Below are positions 1 to 12,183 of a stretch of 64,000 nt of DNA, one piece after another. The translations under genes were made by a program, and so were the position numbers. The DNA is from Owenia fusiformis (Eukaryota; Annelida; Polychaeta; Sabellida; Oweniidae), in assembly GCA_903813345.2 (NCBI GenBank), contig CAIIXF020000005.1, positions 11,723,375-11,787,374 of the forward strand, given 5' to 3'. Under the pieces are notes generated by a model. The model saw only the letters and a program-made list of their open reading frames with translations, was not told the origin of the DNA and searched no databases. Each line of letters opens with the position of its first letter. Position 1 is the stretch's first letter.

Positions 1-1019
1 TATATGGATCAGCCCTTGTATGACATATTTCTGGGTGTATCATCATTTTTATGTTCATGAAAACTTTTTGTTAATGATCATTATGAAAATGCATGCAACA
101 CCACAACTACTATATGTGTAAATATTGTACCTAATACCCTATCATTGGTTGGTGGATACTATAGTACATGTGCATATATGACTTGTTTACTTTAACTTGA
201 CTCTTTGGAAGATATATGGTTTTGTTTATTGACTCAATTTATCTTGGTCTGAAATTTAAAATTAATTAAAAATATTAAGTTTCCATGACATGATATTTGA
301 ACTTAAACTTCGGTCAATTAAAAGAGTCTTGAAAATGTTCGATCGATTGCTTTTACAATGGTTAAACAATGTCTTGAGTTTTTTGCTCGGGGCCTTTAAT
401 ATATTTTATATATTTTCGAATATTGGTCCCAGTTTCTTGAAAATGATGACGAAACTGTTGCAAATAAGGTACATGTTACATGTAATGATCATTTTAAAAA
501 TAATACCTATAATATATATTTGAATAAACAGTATGAAAAATTACAAAATTTTATAATGTTCACATCGAATGATATTCACATTACGATATATTCCCATTAC
601 ATAAAAATGTAGAAATGTGATCACTCAAGTTTCACTTGAGAGAGGAATTTGCATGTGCATATTTTAATGCACATTGTTTGAAAAAATTCTATTTTCACTT
701 CAAAATTCGGCTTCAAAATATTCCAAGGCTAATAAGAAACTTTAATTTTTTAAAAGGAGGGAAAGTATCGCAACAGATTTTGGACAGTCATATGTTGGAG
801 TTGGGTTATTTTCTGAGGATTTAAACAGCTGCATATGTTAGGCCAATGCATTACCTCCAGGAAAAGACTATTTATTTACTTGTACATATTGCTTGTAATT
901 TTGTAACCACTATTGATCTGATTCTGCCTTTAAACAAGTGTTGCATGGAATAAAATACAAATGCAGTAAACAAAACAAAATAAGTAAATAACATGTAAAA
1001 GACTTTAAACATTTTTCAG
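1..1019 (+). other. HAL intron (partial), no exon seen
   Basis: This is AT-rich sequence upstream of the first visible HAL exon and presumably the 3' part of a HAL intron. It ends in a normal acceptor, with TTTTTCAG at 1012-1019. Short open frames at 290-523 and 636-824 have no recognisable protein similarity and look like chance. Bases about 880-940 resemble the end of a dispersed repeat also found near 23640-23690 and 54815-54880. Confidence 0.6.
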
Positions 1020-4000
1020 CACTGGAAAGGGCAAATGCAATCTGTAGGCAAGCTGACATTATTGCAGCTTTAACTCTAGAGGTGTTAAAAGGAACAACAA
1101 AAGCATTTGACAGTGGTGAGTTTCATATTTTAACAATCAAACTTTAATAGAGAAAACCACCAAATGTCTCCCACACCTACCATGGCTGTAATTCAATACG
1201 TACAAGATGAAATATCAGCCCCTTTTGGAAAGGCTATTGGTGAATAAAATACAAACTGATTGATGCAACATCTTTCAATCAGCACTGTACATAGAGTACA
1301 TACAGATACATATAATTGAAGTATTATGTTGTAGATATTCATGCAGCAAGGCCCCATAAAGGCCAGATAGCTGTTGCCCAAAGATTCCGGGCTGTTCTAC
1401 ACTCTGATCAGCACCCCTCTGAGATTGCTAACAGCCACAGGTTCTGTAACAGAGTACAAGATGCCTACACTTTGAGGTGCTGTCCACAGGTTCGCTTATG
1501 TCTAATAATTTTTCTTGTTTTGTGTAGAGAAAGTTTCAGCTTGAAATTAGTTACCCGCCATTTTGTCTCTTGATCGACCCTATTCAATCGTTTTGGCTTA
1601 CATGGTGAGCCTTTAGAATTGTCCACTCATCTGTCCATCCACTACAATCATTATCCATTAACAATTCTCAGACAAAACTGCCATTTATCTGAACCACCAC
1701 ATACACATTGTATGAGGGTTGATACTGTTGTTCAGTGCCATTGGGCCTGGCTTTTACTTTTGCCTTGTTTTGGAGAAATTGGCAATTTTCACCATGTGAG
1801 CTCAACCAACCTCCGGGGGTTTCACTCCAATATACCTCTAAAGACCCCTTTTTTGGGGATTTTTTCCATGTCAATTTCCTCTAAAGATTGAAAGTTTCCA
1901 TGTATACTACCTCTCAGACTTATAAAAGGGAGTAAATTTCCTGAAATATTGGTATATTAACTACAAAATCTATGTTTTGGGTGATTTGTCCCAGACTTTG
2001 CCAACTGAATTTCCCGATTTATTACATTTTTGTAGAAAAACTAATTTTTGACTGAAAAAAGCTCTCTGACAAATTTTCCATGTTTTTTCCCTCTCAGATT
2101 GGCCAGGTTCCATGGTTTATGCCCTGAGCCAAAATTGCTCATGCTGCACATACCTACCCAAATTATTTAGAGTGAACTCCCCAGGAACCAACGCACCCAT
2201 GCACCCAATGGTACTATTTTTATGTCACCACCAAAAGTGTTGACATATTGTTATGGTCTCCGTTTTTGCGACGGTGGTTGGAGGTTGGCGTCCGGCATCT
2301 GTAACAATTTCTTACAACTTCCTATAACTTAACAAATACTGTTTAGATTGACTTCAATTTGTTTCCAAATCATCTACATGTTCTCAGAAGTTCAAATCTG
2401 ACTTTAGATTTGACATTTGACCTTCAATGACCTTCTCAAGGTCAAAAAGGTCTTTTTTCAAGTTGCTTCACATTGACTAAATTTTTTTTCAAAATCATCT
2501 ACATGTTCTCAGAAATTCAAATCTGACTTTAGATTTGACTTTAAATTTGACCTTCAAATCTGACTTTAGATTTGACATTTGACCTTCAATGACCTTCTCA
2601 AGGTCAAAAAGGTCAAAAAGGTCAAAAAGGTCTGTTTTCAACTTGCTTCAAATTGACTAAATTTTTTTTTCAAAATCATCTACGTGTTCTCAGAAATTCA
2701 AATCTGACTTAAGATTTGACATTTGACCTTCAATGACCTTCTCAAGGTCAAAAAAGGTCAAAAAGGTCTGTTTTCAACTTGCTTCAAATTGACTAAAAAA
2801 AATTTTCAAAATCATCTACGTGTTCTCAGAAATTCAAATCTGACTTTAGATTTGACTTAAGATTTGACATTTGACCTTCAATGACCTTCTCAAAGTCAAA
2901 AAAGGTCAAAAAGGTCTTTTTTCAACTTGCTTCAAATTGACTAATTGTTTTTTCAAAATCATCTACATGTTCTCAAAAATTCAAATCTGACTTTAGATTT
3001 GACATTTGACCTTCAATGACCTTCTCAATGTCAAAAAAGGTCAAAAAGGTATTTTTTCATCTTGCTTCAAATTGACTAAATTTTTTTTTCAAAATCATCT
3101 ACATGTTCTCAGAAATTCAAATATGACTTTAGATTTGACATTTGACCTTCAATGACCTTCTCAAGGTCAAAAAGGTCTTTTTTCAACTTGCTTCAAATTG
3201 ACTAATTTTTTTTTCAAAATCATCTACATGTTCTCAGAAATTCAAATCTGACTTTAGATTTGACATTTGACCTTTAATGACCTTCTCAAGGTCAAAAAAG
3301 GTCAAAAAGGTCTGTTTTCAACTTGCTTCAAATTGACCAAATTTTTTTTTCAAAATCATCTACATCTTTTCAGAAGTTCAAATTTGACTTTACAAGTTCT
3401 CAGAAGTTCAAATCTGACTTTAGATTTGACCTTTGACCTTCAATGACCTTTTCAAGGTCAAAAAGGTCTTTTTTCAACTTGCTTCAAATTTACTTAATTT
3501 TTTTTTCAAAATCATCTACATGTTCTCAGAAGTTCAAATCTGACTTTACATTTGACCTTCAATGACCTTCTCAATGTCAAAAAAAGTCAAAGAGGTATTT
3601 TTTCAACTTGCTTTAAATTGACCAAATTGTTTTAGGTGGTGACATTTTGTCATGTTAATGCCTTGTCTGTATAATGTAATACCATGAGGAAGAAATGTAT
3701 GACAATAGTACACACAAACATAATTATTGAATTCACATTGAAAATGGCCACTTGCTCACTTTGTTTTTATAGGTACATGGGGTTGTGGTGGACACTATAT
3801 CATTTGTAAAGACCCTTCTAACAACAGAGCTGAACAGTGGTACAGACAACCCTATGGTGTTTGCAGATCGTTCAGAGATCATATCTGGTGGCAACTTCCA
3901 TGGGGAGTACCCTGCCAAGGCCCTGGACTACCTGGCTATAGCAGTACATGAGCTTGCTAGTATCAGTGAGAGACGCTTAGATAGACTCATGAACCCAGGT

Positions 4001-7000
4001 AGAGGTCCTTCTAAAATATAAGCTAAGACCTATGTTAACCTCATTATCATTTTTCTTAATATGTAAAAATAATTCGTAATTATGGATGTACAGTTCCATA
4101 ATTCAGTACTTTAGTAAAATGTGTGTAGGTAGAACACCTTTGGTACCTCTAAAAAGTGTTCCAAATGGGTAGTGTTACATAGGTCTTACTGAGGTTCATT
4201 TAAGATTGGGTCAATAGGTCATGTGACTGAAGTGATCCACTTATTAAGGTGTTCCACGTACAGAGGTGTTCCACTTTACTGATTTTACTGTAATATCACC
4301 AATTACTACTGTGTGACGTCTTACCAACTTAAATCTATACTTATCTGTTTTAGCATACAGTGAGCTGCCAGCATTCTTGACTAATGATGGGGGTCTCAAC
4401 TCTGGGTTCATGATTGCCCATTGCACTGCAGCATCATTAGGTGCGATAAATTATATGTATATACAGGTTCGTACATGTATATTAAAAAACATTTTGAGTG
4501 TTGTACAAAACAAGGGATATGAGGTTTTGTAATTATCCCAACGAACAAAGTTCGTTAGGGATATAGTGAAGCCCTCCGTCCGTCCGTCCGTCTGTCCGTC
4601 AGTCCGTCAGTCTGTCAGTCCGTCAGTCAGTCAGTCCGTCCGTCTGTCCGGAAGATAACTCAAATACTAGTTGACAGATTTTCTTCATATTTAGTGGAAA
4701 GATGTATATTGGTGAATAGTTTTACGCAAAAAAAAAATTTTTCAAGATGGCCGCCGCTTTAAAAATGACGGGACTTTTTCGCAAAAATCATAAATTTTTC
4801 ATTCTGAACCAAAGTAATTAATATTATTGTTTGAAATTTTGGTAGTGTATTCACAACATTTATCTATTTCACATAAATTTCGTGTTTTTCATCCTGACCC
4901 CCAGGGGCCATGTATGGGGGGACAGGAAAACAGAAATTTTCGCTAATTTTTAGATCTTTCTGAAGTATAGCTTTATTATACTCAAATGAAAGGCAATTAA
5001 GAGTAGATTGCAAATATTGTATCTTTTTTCTGATTCGAGCCTCGTAAAATTCAAAATGGCCGTCTAATGTACGATTTCGCAATAATTTTTCGATCCCTTC
5101 AAAGTATGGCTATAGTATACTCAAATTGAAGGAATTTTGGAGTAGATCACAATTATGGTATTATTTTTTAGATTTGTACCTCAGAAAATTCAAAATGGCT
5201 GCTTTGCAGGAATTCGCAATTCTAAAATCTAATTTTTTCATTTTCAACCAAAGTAATGAGTATAATTGATTGGAATTCGGTAATTGATATTTTGTTCGTT
5301 GGGATTTGCTACTCCGCGGAGTTGCCATTATCTAGTTTTGCAAACTTGGATTCTGTTTCAAACCGCTACTGTCCATCAGTAACTATTAATAAATCAATTC
5401 CCATCTCATCCTACCAACGCTAATCCCTGGTCCATATTTTCAGTGTCCGAGAATAAGGTATTGTGTCACCCTAGTTCTGTTGACTCTCTGACTACCAGTG
5501 CAGGAACAGAGGATCATGTCAGTATGGGAGGATTCTCCGCACGCAAGGCACTCACTGTTGTGGAGAATGTGGAACATGGTGAGTTTACGGAAACTGAATT
5601 ATTTACAGTTAAACTTGTATAAGTGGAATATTCATCACAATAGCATTCCACTTACAAAGGTTCATTAAACATTTTAAATCAATTGGTCTTAGGATTCCGC
5701 TTTAGAGGGGTTCTACTTAATGACTTAAAATGCATTTAACATTAAATCAAAAGTTCTCATGATTTTGAAATGTGTTCCACTTTAGAGGTGTTCCACTTCC
5801 AGAGGTTTTGATCCACTTGACAGTTTCTAGTTTCTACTACTTTTGCTTCATTTATAAGAGAACAAATGGCAAAAGTATAAAAACAAAGATTACTTAGAAA
5901 TAAAGTTTAACTGTAATGCAAGTGAATGATCATACAGGGTGATCTGGAAGTTCTAGAAATTACAACTATTTTGAAATTATGCTTATCATCCTGTGACCAT
6001 GGCTAAGTGATATTATATTTTTTATCTCTACAGAACTTGTAGTTTTGAACCAAGCTCATAGACACACATATTCATCATAAAATACATTTCAATTTAATTT
6101 CAGACTAAAGATTTTGACTCTCCTGATATCACTGAATTGGTCTTCTGTTTAGTTCTCCTCAAAATAAATAAGTTCATGTGTCTATTTTCTGAAGGACCCA
6201 CATTCCAAAATGTATCTTTCCATTCACCTTCCCACTTCGAAAATGATCTAAAACATTGAAGTTTGCAGTTAAATGTTGGAGCCTGTCATTTGCATACACT
6301 CTCTGAGAATTGGATGTCGTATAAGAGCTTTGATTGTGCGATTCAGGAACTGCTAGAAAAAAGAGACCCCTTGGTTTGAGCACACACCACACTTGTGCCA
6401 CAGTCTGTAGATCTCCATATGTGTTCTCTTTCATGTCTATTTGAGATTGGTCTACAAAGTCATACGACACTGCAAAATCAAAATGTTGTATCCGACTTTG
6501 TAAAAATAGTTCGGAAAATTCAAATGGGTTGTATTTTGATATCTTAGGATGGATAAATACAATGTTTACATTGTTATCTAAAGTTATTAAATGTTTCACA
6601 TGTTGACATAACAACATGGCTTCAATCCATGGTGTTTGAGACCCTAAAACAATTCCTCGTTTGTTATAAAACACTCCTTCATAAGCACTAAATGTTCTCC
6701 TAACAAGTGAATCTGCTAACTCATTATCTTCATTTCCATTGGATTCCATCAGGACAAGTTCATTAATATAGTCTTCCTCATAAACTTTTGACAAAATATT
6801 ATAATCAATGTGATCCCTTTGGGATCCTCCATCTTTATTGATATTCCTGGTGTGGGAGTCTTGCCAGGTAGGGGTCTTATGTAGGAGATGTATCATATGT
6901 AGGCAGTTCACTGGTTTCTTTAACAATGGGTAAAACAACCCAGAAGTCTTGCTCTTCGCAGTTAAGCTACATATCTCCCCACAGGAAACATTCTCTGGCT

Positions 7001-10000
7001 CTGAAGTTAAACATGTTATTTCAACACAGTTTTTTAATTTTTATTTTTAAACATTATTATATCCATCAGTTTTGATGACATATTTTTGGAGATGGAATTT
7101 ACATAATGATAAATCAGTCCTCTTCTGTCAAACCAGAATGCTGAATTTGGGATTTCACTTATCTTTAGAAGTTCTACAGCAACTTAAATAATAGTAACAA
7201 TAATCTGTTTTTTTTCTATTTTATCATTTTCTGGAGAACATTACAAATGAGAAAAACTCTCCAACTACACTCACCTTGTAGCATTGGATACCTCCGTTGT
7301 GCTTTTTCCCTCAGAGCCTTGGTTGTTATGCGATATATCAACAGAAAGTATAGAAAAACTGAAGTCAGTATTACACAGTAGAAGAACCAGTTATGCTTCA
7401 TTGGTTTCCTTCTAAACCTCCTTTGCAGCATTTCCCTCAATTTATGTATGAATATTATTGACAGAATGAATACAAGATTCAAACGATGAAACACCAACTT
7501 CACATAGCATATCACTTATTTTTGGTTACATATTAATGCTAGTTAGCACGCATATGTATTATATATATAGCTTGTTTGATTGATGCAATTATATTGTTTA
7601 TTGGGTGCATGGGTGGGATCAAGTTTATTAAAAGTGAAAGTTGTTGAACATAATTGTTTTATTTAAAGGATGTAAGATAGAATCTGTAATTAGGATCAAG
7701 TAATTGAATGTTGATGTCCATTTTTATGATCTTTAAGTGGATTTCTTTTTCAAGTCTTTAATAGATTGAAATGAAAATTTGATTTTAATTATCCACTCGA
7801 GATTGATCTGGATGTTACACCCACACTGAGAACCCTTGCAAAAAAGTTACTATTCTTGTCGCCTTAAGTATTAATCTAAAATGATTTTGTAAGATTCTTT
7901 CAATTATTTCTTGTCAGAACTTGCAACTTGATTAGCTAACATTTATTTTTTGTTTTGTGTAGAGCTTTTTCTCGCATTTTTGTTTAGTGATATTTACATT
8001 TTATGAATAGTGAGTGAGCGAAGTATGCACTTCATGTGAGGTCAGATAAAGTCAGAGAAAGTGCTTGCTCTCCAGATCAGACATTCCAGAGTGTATAAGT
8101 TACCAAAGGCATGAGATTTAACTATTCTCTAGATGATTTCTTTGTATGAATATCTGATTTTTTCAAATTTCTATACATTTATATATTTTTTCACCCCTTT
8201 TACATAATAAAACATCAAGACAACTTATTTGTTAGAAAATATCATTAGGGTAGTTCCACTCTGAAAATACCTTTATGAAAAAAGAAATTGATTAAAAACA
8301 TAAAATGTCATACTGCGTATCATTTTCAAGAGGGTAACTTTAGTAGTTCAGTACCATCTTACTTTCAGTACAAATGAACAGGTCATTATAAAAATTACAT
8401 AATAATACCATGTTAACCATTGAAAAGATAAAATACATTTTCTGTTAACAGGTTAATATATCGTCGCATGAGAATAACTTTGTACTATCTCACATTTTTA
8501 CGGAACTGAGAAATCAAGGTTTGAAAGTTTAGAGGTCTGTATCTTACTTAGTATTGCTATGTGAAACTTGATTTTTTGTATGTCATCTGGTCTCACCCTA
8601 GAGATATCTTATATGAAATATCATACCTTGAAACAATTTACAAGATCCTTTTTTAAAACTATGGAAATGGAGTTGATACAATTTCCCACCGGAATAACAG
8701 CTTATTTCTAATTTCAAATTGTTATATCTGATATCAACTGTTTCAACCAATCAACTCTCTAAGAATTGGTCATGTGACTTGCAAAACTTGGAGTTATATA
8801 TATATCTTTTATTGACTCTTTTAACAATCTTATATTAAAACAAAGTATGCCAATATGCATGTTATTGTATCTAGAATGAAAAATAATGTTTTGCTTTGTA
8901 AAAAAGTCTTCAAAAACCAAAGAATATTATTTAATAAAATAAAGAAAATTCAATTTATAAAACTTTAAAATCAATTTCTCAAATAAGTACAATTATTTCT
9001 TGATTTTGGAATCTCAGGACACCCTTCAAAAAGAATTTATTGCCTTTGAAACTAAGGCAGAAGTACAATGCATTGAATCCAATGATGCCAATACGGTCCC
9101 CCACATATTTCCCTCGGTATAAACCCTGTAGCCTAAACCTCCCAGCACATTACAATGTAGCCCCTAAGGGCCGGTCCGCTGGTCATTATCAGGTTATTTT
9201 TGATACAAACCAGTTGATTTTTTCACTGGGTATAGGAGAATAACATTGCAACTGGTCCGTAATTCCATTTTGACCAGCAGGTTTCAGATCCTTAGGGCCT
9301 AAGACATAACCAATTTTTATTACATGCACTTGGAAGAAATTTGAAAATAGAAAAATAAATTCTAATTCATTTTAGATTAATGAAAGTGATGAAACCTCGA
9401 TTTAGGTAATCACATTTTTGTTCATTGGGATGCAGCTATCATTATCCATTCATTTTCTGTTGTTTGCTACTCTGTGGAGTACAATTGGGAATTGAAGCAA
9501 TTGTAGAAGTGGAGACTAAGAGTGGCTCTTTGTAAAGAAATTGAACCAATTTGTTACTTTTCCAAAATAAAATGTAGATGATCTAAAAACAATGATCCCA
9601 AAAATGCAAAAGAAAGGACAAATCTGAAAAACATACTAGTAATAAAATAACTAAAAAGATCCCAGATGTTCAGTGAAAAGTGCAAAGTAAATCATAGATG
9701 AAGAGAAAATAAAATAAGTGTTTTAAGGGACTATACTAACATAAAGATAACTCCTTATTGATATAGTGTATGGTCAGTAAAAGTTAAAGCTAGTTTAAAT
9801 AGATTTAGCTTTTTTCCACAAACTATAAAACATCATTTTGAAAGAGATTTCAATAGTATATAGACAGTGATTGCCTTTGAGCAATGTAGTGCAAAATATG
9901 ACAGTTACTATTTGTTTTGATTACTATATCTAGTATATAACCTATTATTATGTACTCTATTTGAAGAAACAAATAAGTAGTCTTTCATCTTCAACATTTA

Positions 10001-12183
10001 ATGATGACAGCTTCGTACAGTATATGCATTTCTATTGCATTTGGCCATTCAAACCCCTATAAGACCTGGTAGCTGGGAAGATAAAGGGTACTTTTGACTG
10101 CTCACATGATCTAATTTACTGGTCATTTGTACTTTTCATCTTCCCTGGTAGCGAGGATTTAGGTTTTCGAGGAAATTAGTAATTCTATTTCATATCATGT
10201 GGCCATGAATAATCCAATGAGCATCCATAATACAAAGAGTAATTGAGGGCATATAATTTTAATATGCATGGGATTACACATACTGTATCATTTTATTTTT
10301 TTGATCTACTTGTAATAGTTCTAAAACTAAAATATGAAAGGCCAGGCATGCAAACTGGCATGGTATTGTGTAACAAAACATTATTTCATTCTAGATACAA
10401 TAACATGCATATTGGCATCCTTCGTTTTAATATAAGATTGTTATAACTCCAAGTTTTGCAAGTCACATGACCAATTCTTAGACAGTTGATTGGTTGAAAC
10501 AGTTGATATCAGATATGACAATTTGAAATTAGAAATAAGCTGTTTGTCTGGAGATGGTACAATTTCACACTGAATTCTAGCTTAATGAGAGGGAATTGAG
10601 ATGGGGCATGTATCTGAGATGAAAGCCTGTGTTTCAAATAGTAAAATTCCATGTCTATCTCAATTTTTTTGAAAATGGCAGTTAGTACAAAGTTATTCTC
10701 ACGCGACGATATGTGGTACATGTCACATATGCATATTGGGAGTTTTGATATATTAAAGTAAGATTGTAAATTCCAGTTCTTGTCTGTAATTTAAATCCTT
10801 AAGGCATACCTATCTAAGAATTAGACCTTCTTTGGATCACACCCAGGTATCTTCCCGTCCATTGGTTTATCTGTCCATCCACATATTGGTCCATTCATCC
10901 TTGAAGACATCTACATCTCTAACTATATCTCTACCTGTGTATGTGTAACATGTAATTTCAGTTCTTGCCATTAAACAAACATCTTCCCGTCCATTGGTTT
11001 ATCTGTCCATCCACATATCGATCTGTTCATTCATCCTTAAAGACATCTACATCTCTACCTGTGTATGTGTAATATGTAATTTCAGTTCTTGCCATTGAAT
11101 TGCTTGCTGCCTGCCAAGCCATTGAGTTCCTGAGGCCTTTAAAGACATCTACATCTCTATCTGTGTATGTGTAATATGTAATTTCAGTTCTTGCCATTGA
11201 ACTGCTTGCTGCCTGCCAAGCCATTGAGTTCCTGAGGCCTTTAAGGACAACAGCACCACTTGAGGAAGTCTACAAACTGGTCAGAGCAGTTGTGAAGTAA
11301 GAGTTTCAATTTTTGTAAAGGAATCTGTTTATTTTACATAAAAACTGTACAACTATTAATATTACAATAGTGTCACGTCTATGTTACTACCATGTCACAC
11401 CTGTGCTCAATTGTGTCACATCTGTGTTTTATTTAAAATGTTTATGATTATGTCACAACTGTGTCAAATCTATGTTACAACTGTGTCACATCTAAGTTAC
11501 AACTGTGTCACATCTATGCAACAATTATGTCACATTTGTGTTCAGTTGTGTCACATATGGGTTTTATTAGAACTTATGTCTATGTTACAACTGTGTCATA
11601 TCTATGTTACAACTCTGTCACATCTATGTTACATCTATGTAAGAATTGTGTCACATCTATGTTACAACTGTGTCACATCTGTTTAACAACTTTGTCATAT
11701 TTGTGTTGCAGACCATGGACCAAGGACAGACACATGAGTCCAGACATTGATGCTGTTACAAAGATATTGCGGGAGGAAAAGGTAATTCTTGTATAATAGT
11801 AATATCTCTTAAGAATATTTTTGGGTTTGTTATATTTTCTATGTATGCATATGTACTTCAGTTAGTGACAATACCATTTGCCCCTTCAACTTTACCAGCT
11901 AGTGTGTCTTAATTCTTCAATATGGTTACAAACCTTGTGTACAAAAGGATTTGAAATAAAGTCTAATGACTATAATGGAATGACTTTCAATTTTGGTAAA
12001 ATAGTCCAATATTCAAGTTTGTTTTTCCAGGTTTGGGAAAAGATCTCTCCATATATAGATAACTATAAGCAGCTCTCTCCCGTGCAGGAGTCCCGGCCCA
12101 GCTCCCCAACCGCCTACATGCTAGAGGAAGTAGCACGCAAACTCAATCCTCCCAGGTCCAAGAAACGTAAGCTGGCTTCATAA
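1020..12183 (+). CDS. HAL: Histidine ammonia-lyase, 3' half (8 exons, 5' part outside window)
   Basis: The enzyme deaminates L-histidine to trans-urocanate, the first step of histidine catabolism, in the cytosol as a homotetramer. Exons are 1020-1115, 1335-1489, 3773-3998, 4354-4440, 5444-5578, 11188-11296, 11712-11781 and 12031-12183. Every junction is GT-AG and in phase. The 343 or so visible codons correspond to roughly the last half of the 657-residue human protein. Diagnostic stretches include [68 protein letters not shown] and [13 protein letters not shown]. The Ala-Ser-Gly triad that forms the MIO cofactor lies in exons left of the window, so catalytic competence cannot be checked. The 5.6-kb intron 5579-11187 contains an antisense gene, and the exon at 11188 has upstream tandem copies of its acceptor. 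The protein ends KKRKLAS. The next gene is AMDHD1, convergent and in the same pathway. Confidence 0.96.
2221..3665. mobile_element. Non-autonomous element with tandem core rich in AGGTCA half-sites
   Basis: Inverted ends, TATGTCACCACC near 2221 and GGTGGTGACAT near 3634-3645, bound an array of about nine degenerate units of roughly 100-125 bp. Each unit carries CAAAATCATCTACATGTTCT, AATCTGACTTTAGATTTGAC and clustered TGACCT/AGGTCA hexamers. It lies in the HAL intron 1490-3772. Shorter relatives with the same ends and a flanking CATGTTAATGCCTTG or its complement occur near 17540-17610, 26783-26945, 34452-34540 and 62788-62905. The structure of inverted ends plus a tandem core resembles pearl-like/Helentron-derived elements, but I could not classify it firmly. 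Confidence 0.8.
4090..4292. repeat. Copy of dispersed 'GTTCCACTT' MITE-like repeat
   Basis: The sequence contains AGAACACCTTTGG, GGTGTTCCAC and GTGTTCCACTTTACTG, and ends in TTTTACTGTAAT. It belongs to a family repeated at least eight times in this window, whose best copies have ends like ACAGTGAAACCTGT. It sits in a HAL intron. Confidence 0.6.
4534..5337 (+). mobile_element. Pearl-like/HINE-type non-autonomous element
   Basis: The 5' end forms a hairpin, CCCAACGAAC AAA GTTCGTTAGGG, and is followed by a CCGTCCGTCCGT run of about 70 bp at 4577-4650. The interior has two to three degenerate units with TTCAAGATGGCCGCC, TTCAAAATGGCCG and AAATTCAAAATGGCTGC. The 3' end is TTTTGTTCGTTGGGATTTGC and then a hairpin, GCTACTCCGCGGAGTTGC. 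Related copies occur at 12284-14925 and 56324-57305, with a 3' remnant at 9418-9482. The tetranucleotide run and terminal hairpins fit the Helentron-associated pearl-like class known from bivalves. It lies in the HAL intron 4441-5443. Confidence 0.75.
5605..5815. repeat. Copy of dispersed 'GTTCCACTT' MITE-like repeat
   Basis: Begins TTACAGTTAAACTTGTATAA and contains ATTCCACTTACAAAGGTTC, GGGGTTCTACTTAATG and GGTGTTCCACTTCCAGAGG. This is the same family as the copies at 16868, 28093 and 63737. It lies in the HAL intron that also contains the nested gene. Confidence 0.6.
6174..7431 (-). CDS. DUF268-type membrane-anchored protein nested in HAL intron
   Basis: A two-exon gene antisense to HAL: exon 1 7431-7275, exon 2 7000-6174, joined in phase (G|AG gives Glu after PMLQ), encoding 327 residues. 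I chose the ATG at 7431; a later ATG at 7401 is possible. Residues about 13-34 ([19 protein letters not shown]), after a basic KPMKHN segment, look like a type II signal anchor. The rest is probably lumenal or extracellular. The C-terminal domain ([56 protein letters not shown]) matches the pattern I know for Pfam DUF268, a nematode-rich family with a methyltransferase-like layout but no proven reaction. The classical GxGxG motif is degenerate, so catalysis is uncertain. The gene is complete and intact, inside HAL intron 5579-11187. Confidence 0.8.
8458..10712. mobile_element. 2.25-kb element with long terminal inverted repeats
   Basis: The arms about 8458-8900 and 10370-10712 are inverted copies of each other. 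The outer end ATATCGTCGC(A/G)TGAGAATAA is mirrored at 10694-10712. TTGGTCATGTGACTTGCAAA pairs with its complement near 10450, and GCATGTTATTGTATCTAGAA with the complement at 10390-10412. The left arm is about 100 bp longer because of indels. The middle has no recognisable transposase, only short chance frames. It lies in the HAL intron downstream of the DUF268 gene. Superfamily unknown. Confidence 0.7.
9418..9482 (+). mobile_element. 3'-end remnant of the pearl-like family
   Basis: TTTTTGTTCATTGGGATGCAG and, 45 bp on, TTTGCTACTCTGTGGAGTAC repeat the 3' end of the element at 4534-5337 (TTTGTTCGTTGGGATTTGC, GCTACTCCGCGGAGTTGC), split by about 30 bp of other sequence. Confidence 0.45.
10847..11242 (+). 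repeat. Tandem duplications of HAL intron end and exon start
   Basis: Three copies of the segment holding GTGTATGTGTAAYATGTAAT TTCAG and the first bases of the HAL exon. The acceptors end at 10961, 11085 and 11187. The last two are exact-length units of 102 bp (about 11039-11140 and 11141-11242), each carrying about 58 bp of exon (GCCATTGAAYTGCTTGCTGC and following). The first copy retains only about 14 bp of exon (TTCTTGCCATT). Only the third copy is followed by the complete exon and its donor. If the acceptor at 11085 were used, the frame would run 29 codons and then meet TAA. Confidence 0.9.
11371..11703. repeat. About 22-bp minisatellite in a HAL intron
   Basis: Degenerate tandem units of the type CTATGTTACAACTGTGTCACAT, about 14 copies, fill almost the whole intron 11297-11711 and reach to within a few bases of the acceptor of the exon at 11712. 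Open frames seen here are products of the repeat. Confidence 0.85.

Noticed and set aside
1316-1891. Extra coding sequence beyond the HAL exon 1335-1489
   Set aside because: The open frames run past a good donor (CAG|GTTCGC), and the next HAL residues ([11 protein letters not shown]) are supplied by the exon at 3773.
11381-11796. Overlapping frames of 101 and 111 codons with Cys-His-rich peptides
   Set aside because: They are translations of the 22-bp minisatellite between two HAL exons; only 11712-11781 is coding, in the HAL frame.
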